From Lindgomyces ingoldianus (taxonomy: Eukaryota; Ascomycota; Dothideomycetes; Pleosporales; Lindgomycetaceae): 37,032 bases of DNA. The stretch is from NCBI RefSeq assembly GCF_010093535.1, contig NW_022985173.1:66807-103838 (forward strand), read 5' to 3'. Of the stretch, positions 31,530 through 37,032 are shown piece after piece. Made by a program: the position numbers and the translations under genes. Each line of letters begins with the position of its first letter. Positions within the stretch are counted from its first letter, which is position 1. A model generated the notes under the pieces. The model did no database searches. It was given only the letters and a program-made list of their open reading frames with translations, and had not been told where the DNA came from.

Positions 31530-31969
31530 CATCGACATACTCTTAGCCTTCCGCCACTCAGGGTGTATCTCGAATTGCACACCCAACCTTGTCCAAGTTA
31601 GAGCGCTGCACTAACGAACCAATCAGACCCTATCTAGCACCATCATCACGGTAAAGAGTCAACGAGCGCTCCGGCAATTCAAGGTTCCATCATACCACCT
31701 CTTCGGTGGTGTATTCCGGTGAGGCACTACATGAACACTGGAAGGCTGCCAAGGAATCCGATTTCCCGAACACGCAAGGCTGAGAAGACTGATGGGAGGT
31801 GGGGTTTGACCAGACGATATAGATGGGCCAGGCTTGCCCGTGTAAAACTAGCCTCTTCAGCCTTCTCAACAACACAACAACTCTTTATCAGCGTCTTGAA
31901 TGCATTGAAAAAAATTTTGTCGAACGTTCTCTTACTCAGCCTCCGAAGCCGCAACGTCAGACAGTCACC
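31530..31969. promoter_or_regulatory. Intergenic: PI-PLC 3' region and former promoter of the membrane-protein pseudogene
   Basis: 440 bp without a supported gene. An upstream ATG at 31,823 is in frame with the pseudogene's first exon, but its extension has no conserved look; the ATG at 31,970 has the better context (CACCATGGCC). Confidence 0.45.
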
Positions 31970-32836
31970 ATGGCCAAAATATGCGTGCTGGCTGGGAATT
32001 CCGATATGTATAGATTAGGAATCAGAGCTGGATACTACCTTCAGTGGTATGGCCTCCTCATTGCACCATGGCTGTGTCCGAAAGAAGTCCCCACCTTGCG
32101 CCTGGCGAATACCTTCTTCGTCGCGTCAAGTTTCCTTGCGCTCCTAACTCAAGTCCCCAAAGCCGGAAACTTAGACGTTGTCGAAATCTACATCACCCTT
32201 CTCCTCACCTTCGGTTCTTCTCTTTACCTTCTCCCCGTCCTTTTATGGCGGATTGCAACTCGTTGCTCAGTAAGGTGGGACCCGTCGCGATTTTCCCAAA
32301 GCGAAGCCTTCAAGTCTTGTGTACCACTTTCTAAACTCTGGTCTGCTAATTGCGGTACTGGGGTTTCAGATCTGGTTTTGGGTAAAGAGGGTACCGTCAC
32401 TTAAAGCGAGGGATTGCGTGCAATACGGTTTCTTGTTCAAAAGGGTGCTGCTCAATGGCTAGGTGCTTCGTATCCTGAACTTGGTACTGAGTGCACTCTT
32501 GTTAGTGATTCTACTAGGATTCCTGATCGCAAGTCCCAGTCCAAAGAAAGCAGGGAAAATCTTGAGACTTCGTGGCAATGATGCGCGGTAAGTACGCTGT
32601 CGATCTCAAAATATCTGTTTAGTTGATTCCCTTTAATGTACCTCTTTCTTGCTAGCTTGAACAGCTGGCTGATTTTCACAACCTAAAACAGACCAGGACA
32701 AATGCTCATCCGCGTATACTAAATCTTCGACTCTTTCTCCAAGCTTCTCGTGGCAACTATTGTTGTCGTTGGCATGGAACTGTGTATCGGCTGGAACCAC
32801 ATCCTCGGCGTAAACTCCATTAATTCCGCAGGCTAA
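31970..32836 (+). pseudogene. Unitary pseudogene of a fungal multi-pass membrane protein
   Basis: The first exon begins MAKICVLAGNSDMYRLGIRA and has hydrophobic segments including GYYLQWYGLLIAPWL and YITLLLTFGSSLYLLPVLLW, then WDPSRF, as in a family of uncharacterised fungal integral membrane proteins. After WDPSRF the frame breaks: one extra T in the TTTT run at about 32,291-32,294 shifts it by +1. The coding sense continues in the next frame as FLNSGLLIAVLGFQIWFWV. A TAG follows (about 32,459), then LVLSALLLVILLGFLIASP, a plausible 104-bp intron (32,588-32,691), and the last exon with a TAA after RVY, then MELCIGWNHILGVNSINSAG and another TAA where the family usually has Gln. Three premature stops plus a frameshift mean it is not functional. 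Assembly error could explain the homopolymer but not the stops. Confidence 0.8.
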
Positions 32837-33212
32837 AACACTCCAATGATTATATGGGTACGAGGACCTTTATCGTAGTTTAAGGAGAGTAACCGGCCTT
32901 TACCAGTCGGCTTTCCTTTGGTAACTGTAAAGGAACGTCAGCGATAGGAATCTTCAGGCCAATCTCCGCCAATGAAATTTACGATAGGTTAAATCGCCAC
33001 GAGTCCTCCACCAAAAGTAAAGTCTCTGCGCACCAGTGACAGGACCATAAGAGGACTTTGCCTCAATGATCAACGATATTCTCTCTCGTCTGTGTTCGAT
33101 TACCAGTCACATCAACATGTCAATCGAAACGATAAATAAGGGAACAGGCAAAATACAAACGCCAGAAATGTACTAGGTTAATACTATACGATGCGCAACC
33201 CCTCTTGCTCCT
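32837..33212. other. Convergent interval after the pseudogene
   Basis: 376 bp with no supported gene. It may still include decayed 3' coding sequence of the pseudogene (a frame after 32,836 continues NTPMIIW before further stops) and the 3' UTR of the AIM9-like gene. Confidence 0.4.
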
Positions 33213-35047
33213 CTACGCGTTAAGCTCTAGAACCCACCTCATCTTCCTATCAAACTCATCCCTCTCCTCGCCTTCCAACCCCGCCAAGCGCCTTTCTCGC
33301 AACTCCATAACTACCTCAACCGCTTTCCCAAATGTCCCATTCGACGTATATCCCTCATCCGTCAAAATCCCACTCAACTCCTTCCAAAACTCCTGACTCT
33401 GATTGAAAGTCTCAACCTCCTCATCATGCCTCTGTAGCTCTTCTGCGGAGAATCGATATGGGCATGAGTGCTCGGTATAAAAATGCGCCCACTCCCTACC
33501 TAGAATGTCAGTGCCGTTTAAGCATCGAGTGAAAGTTCCAGACAAGCGTCCATACCTTTCCACACTAATCAAACATTCCTGCAACGGGTAAAGACAATTG
33601 TCCCAAGTAGCTCCAGCAAAAGCATCAAGGTGCTTGAGCGTTTTGCCGTGCGGGTGTCGCATCATCTTGTACATTAATGGATTCTGCTCCGCAGTCCGTG
33701 TTTCGTAGGAATGGATCAGGATACTCTGGGAGACTTGGTATCGCAACCGGTCCTTGATTCCCTCATCCAACTCTTTAAAACCGTCTGGCAACTTCATCAT
33801 TATGTCGACTCCATAGTCTAAAAGCGGTGGCGGGTTGGCACCGATGAATACAGGTGTAGTCCACGCGCCCTGCCAGTCGATGATTGATGAAATTCGCCCG
33901 CAATCGTCAATGTAGATATTTCCGGCGTGAAAGTCTGGGTGCCATATTCGAGGCGAGACGAGTTCAAAGTCGTTAGGAATAATGTAAGGGATTGCGGATA
34001 GATATTTCTGTAAAGAAGTGATATGGGCTTCTAGTGAATGTTGCTCTGGACTTGTATACTGCAATACATTCTCAGTCGCTTTCCGGGGATCTGCGGAGGT
34101 TTTAATCCATGCTATCTTGCGGCTAGCAACCGACTCGAGATACTCTCTTGAAGAATTCCCTAGAGGGATTGTAAGCTGGATAGAATATTTCATGGGTCAT
34201 GAGAGGCTTACAAGGACCCTGGTATTGATGCAAATTGCTGCGTTCCTTTTCCCAGAACTCTTTTCGAACGATAGGGCCGATGCAGAAACGAGATTGAATT
34301 TGATGACGGATTTCTCCAAGACCCGTTCCAGAAATTTCAGCAGGCTCACATCCTGAAATACCGCTGTCGTGAAAATACAACGAGCCTATTCTGTTGATGC
34401 CCGTTAGCCATGCTAGCTACAAATTTTGAGGAACAAACATACCTGTTAAAAGATATCGAGAGCAATTTTCTTTCAATGTCCACGATTTCGTAGATGATAT
34501 CACGTTTGGCTCGCAATTGCAGATCCTCCCATGCTTTATGGAGGGGGGAACCTTTTGCTTCTTCCATGATAATGTATTCTGCCTCGACAGGGTTTTGGTC
34601 GGTAGCAGACCAAGCAAGAACTTTTGGCACAGGTAAACTCAGGACCGTCCTAGCAAACTCCATGGTAGCCACCTCCGACGACGTCGTAAGTAGTGGCGGA
34701 CCAGCGTTAGGATGTGGGACCTTAGCTATTAATCTCTGGCCATCTTCTAGTATAAGACGGTAGGCTTTGTTGTAGTTGCCCTCCCCGATTTTCTCTAAAG
34801 ATACGCATTGGCTCGCTCCCACGGTCTGACAGGCTACTTTCTGCAGACTAGGGACGTCGAAACGTCGGGATCGAGCTTCCAGTTGCTCTCGCTCGTTCCA
34901 GAGCCATCGCCCACTCGTGTAGCAAAATAAAGGATCTATATTGGTCGGAGGCTGGAATGATATCTGATGGTTATGCCTCCGGGCGCGAAGGAAGCGAGCT
35001 GGATTCGATTTTGCAATCTCAGTAAACAAGTTTCGGCTGAACGCCAT
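33213..35047 (-). CDS. AIM9-like phosphotransferase (APH/protein-kinase-like fold)
   Basis: Three exons (35047-34443, 34390-34212, 34159-33213) with two 52-bp introns give 576 residues. Both joins restore family sequence: FNR-IGSLYFHD and QGPW-NSSREYLESVA. The N-lobe has LEKIGEGNYNKAYRLI and the nucleotide-binding Lys at about 109 (RLIAKVP). The catalytic loop is WHPDFHAGNIYID (His335-x-Asp337, Asn342), and the metal-binding Asp356 is in IIDWQGAW. This is the aminoglycoside-phosphotransferase branch of the kinase fold; Aim9 (altered inheritance of mitochondria 9) is the yeast member. Pezizomycotina carry many paralogues, so it need not be the functional equivalent. The first 25 residues are basic (LRARRHNH), compatible with mitochondrial targeting. 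The substrate is unknown. It lies about 100 bp from the right AT-rich block and still looks intact. Confidence 0.87.
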
Positions 35048-35149
35048 TATATATCAGAAAACGTTCAGGAAATAAATAAAGACTGCAACGCGGTATGTAT
35101 GATACATAAAAAGAGAGACGAGCCCGGGATCGTCGCGTATTAATCTATT

Positions 35150-37032
35150 CTGTGCAAAAATTAGGAAATTTCTTAGCGGTCCTTAGATCTTTTTTTCCTC
35201 TAACTACTAAAATTATATAAAAGATTAGAATCTTAATAAGACTTCTAGTTTAGCTATAGTTATTAAATGCATTTAATAACGTTTTATAAAAGTAAGTTAT
35301 AATGCCTTAAAAAGTAAATAAAGTGTCCGTACGCAGCAGCAGCGTCGCGGCCTGGATACGAGCGATCACGCACGAGCAGGATCACGTATCTATGTCACAT
35401 GATGCTCGTGCGCGAACCTCTGTGCGCGAACATCTAGATATCCCCCTTTTCCTCTGTACAGAGGAAAAAACAAGAAGTAATTAACACTAGTTACCTAACA
35501 CCCCTGTGCAATGTTTACACTGTGCAAACCTCTCTGTCTTGTACACATTTGCTAACACTAAGTGCTAGCTAGCAGAGGGTCTATTTAACACTAATTAGTA
35601 GTTTAAATACTATAAAAAAAAAGCTTTTTTTATACTTTTTTATTTAAAAGTTTATATATAAAAAGAATTCTTTTCTTTACTACTTTAACTATAAATTAGT
35701 AAGAGTAAAAATAAAGTCTAATTTATATATAAGTAGCTATAAATCTCTATTTAGTTACCTAAGTAAGAGTAAGAAACCTGTCTATATAATACTATTTAAA
35801 AGTATTATATAAATAGTAGTGCTTATTTAACACTAGAAGGTCTGTTTTATTTTTTTATATAAGGCTGTTTAGAGGCAGCGTACAACAAGAAGTAAGACAG
35901 CGCGCAATAACACATAATTAACTACTATAGAGTAATAAGTAATGCTAGCTTTATCTATAACTAGCTAACATAATGTATTAACATATAACTAATACATACC
36001 TTTTATAGGCATCTTAGCAAAGACCCTAGCAAAGTAGATAAATATTAAAGATTAAGTAAATAAAATTAAACTATTAAATAACACACTTAAAAAAAGCTTA
36101 ATTTATACATAGCTAACTTAATTATAAAACTCTACACATTAAGTGTAATAAATATATATATGCTTAAGAACTTTTAAGATAACTTTATAAAGTAAGAGCT
36201 TATACACTTTAAAAATCTTAGCTAACTATTTTTATAAAAACTAATTACTACTCTACAGAATAAGAGCATTAGCTTTAAAAAGGACATAATAAAGGCTACT
36301 ACACTATATAAACTTATAAAAAAAGAACACATATTTACTATTTTACTAGAGCATTATATAAAACTATTACTACTATTACTAGTCTTAATATAATAAAGGA
36401 TGTCTTTATATAAATTACCTATAGACCTAATACTTTTTTTATAATTAGTATAACTACCTTATAATAGCTTACTATATAAGAGCACAACTAGGCAGCTACA
36501 TGTTCCTATAGCTACAGCTCTACATAAGATTCTCTAAAGCTTGTACTTACTATATATAATTTAATTACTATACAATCTATACTAACTTTTACTTATATAA
36601 GATATTATAGTAGAGAACTTTACACCTAAAAAGGTTATATAATTTTAGAAGGTATAAAGAAAAAAAAATAACTATATAAGGCAACTATATAATATTTTAG
36701 CTAATAAAGCTATAGTATTTATTAAGCTCTACTAACACCTTACTATTTTTAAGGCATTATATGTAAGCATCTTTTCTAATATTTTTAAAAAGCGCGCACA
36801 CATGTTTTACCTTTATAATATTAGTCTAAGATAATTATAGAAGTTACTATATAAGTAGCTTAGTAATTACTTTAATACTAATATAAACTATAACTAGTAT
36901 TAAATAAATTAGACAATAATAAGCTTTATATAAAGTAAGTAAAAGAACTTTATAAAAACTTTATATAAAGCTTTTAAAGCTATAATTAATAAACTTACTC
37001 TTATATAAAAAGCTTTTAGTCTATAATTCTAA
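35150..37032. mobile_element. Right AT-rich, RIP-type repeat block
   Basis: From about 35,150 the base composition drops to very AT-rich, with TpA-dense sequence like that of 1-12,000. Every frame is full of TAA/TAG stops. I could not recognise a protein family or find LTR boundaries, so the original element is unknown. Short repeats such as TATTTAACACTA (35,582 and 35,825) occur. The block runs to the window end. Confidence 0.6.
35324..35470. other. GC-rich island inside the right AT block
   Basis: About 150 bp of high GC with intact CpG and CpA sites lie inside RIP-like DNA. They include GTGCGCGAAC twice (about 35,408 and 35,423) and the palindrome CTCTGTACAGAG. It starts with TGTCC, so it might be an LTR or terminal fragment that escaped mutation, or a former promoter. 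I found no matching end. Confidence 0.4.

Noticed and set aside
31823..31969. Upstream in-frame start for the membrane-protein pseudogene
   Set aside because: The extra N-terminal stretch is not membrane-like or conserved in look, and the ATG at 31,970 has a better initiation context.
1..37032. tRNA, rRNA, CRISPR array, origin or biosynthetic gene cluster
   Set aside because: No tRNA-like T-loop with matching arms, no regularly spaced repeats, and no polyketide/NRPS/terpene genes were seen by eye; a covariance search was not possible.

Overview
The window is nuclear DNA of a filamentous ascomycete (Pezizomycotina type). Signs of this are short introns (about 47-200 bp) with CTAAC/CTGAC-like branch points, and fungal forms of TIM44, mitoribosomal uS11m, OLA1, MED16, an Hst3/Hst4-type sirtuin and an AIM9-like kinase. 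Repeats are decayed in a way that matches repeat-induced point mutation (RIP): TpA is very abundant, C-to-T and G-to-A changes dominate, and almost all stops in relic reading frames are TAA/TAG.

Layout. (1) 1-12,000 is a RIP-degraded, AT-rich repeat block. It holds a partial LTR (1-101), a better preserved 299-bp LTR (738-1036), and a complete minus-strand Ty3/gypsy retrotransposon (1352-9182). That element has 592-bp LTRs and a perfect TTACT target duplication, and its right LTR contains a nested 153-bp solo LTR flanked by CCTAT duplications. Beyond it lies the RIP-killed remnant of a HET-domain (heterokaryon incompatibility) gene at about 9.45-11.25 kb. (2) 12,000-14,900 has ordinary base composition but no convincing intact gene, only one eroded coding trace near 13.7-14.25 kb. 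(3) 14,925-31,529 is a compact euchromatic island of eight intact genes: membrane-anchored HotDog thioesterase (-), TIM44 (-), MRPS18/uS11m (+), PPPDE/DeSI-like peptidase (-), OLA1 (+), MED16 (-), Hst3/Hst4-like sirtuin (+) and a PI-PLC X-domain protein (+). (4) 31,970-32,836 is a unitary pseudogene of a fungal multi-pass membrane protein. (5) 33,213-35,047 is an AIM9-like phosphotransferase (-). (6) From about 35,150 to the end is a second AT-rich RIP-type block with a small GC-rich island.

How the genes relate. There is no operon and no obvious biosynthetic cluster; most are housekeeping genes. Three consecutive genes have mitochondrial products or mitochondrial-type N termini (thioesterase, TIM44, MRPS18), and TIM44 and MRPS18 share a 242-bp divergent promoter. 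MED16 and the sirtuin, both chromatin/transcription genes, are also divergent. The accessory interest is at the edges: nested retroelements, a silenced allorecognition-type gene, and a pseudogene whose premature stops fit CpA-to-TpA change, close to the right AT block. Intron-exon structures were worked out by eye from splice signals, frame continuity and family conservation; no alignment or transcript data were available.
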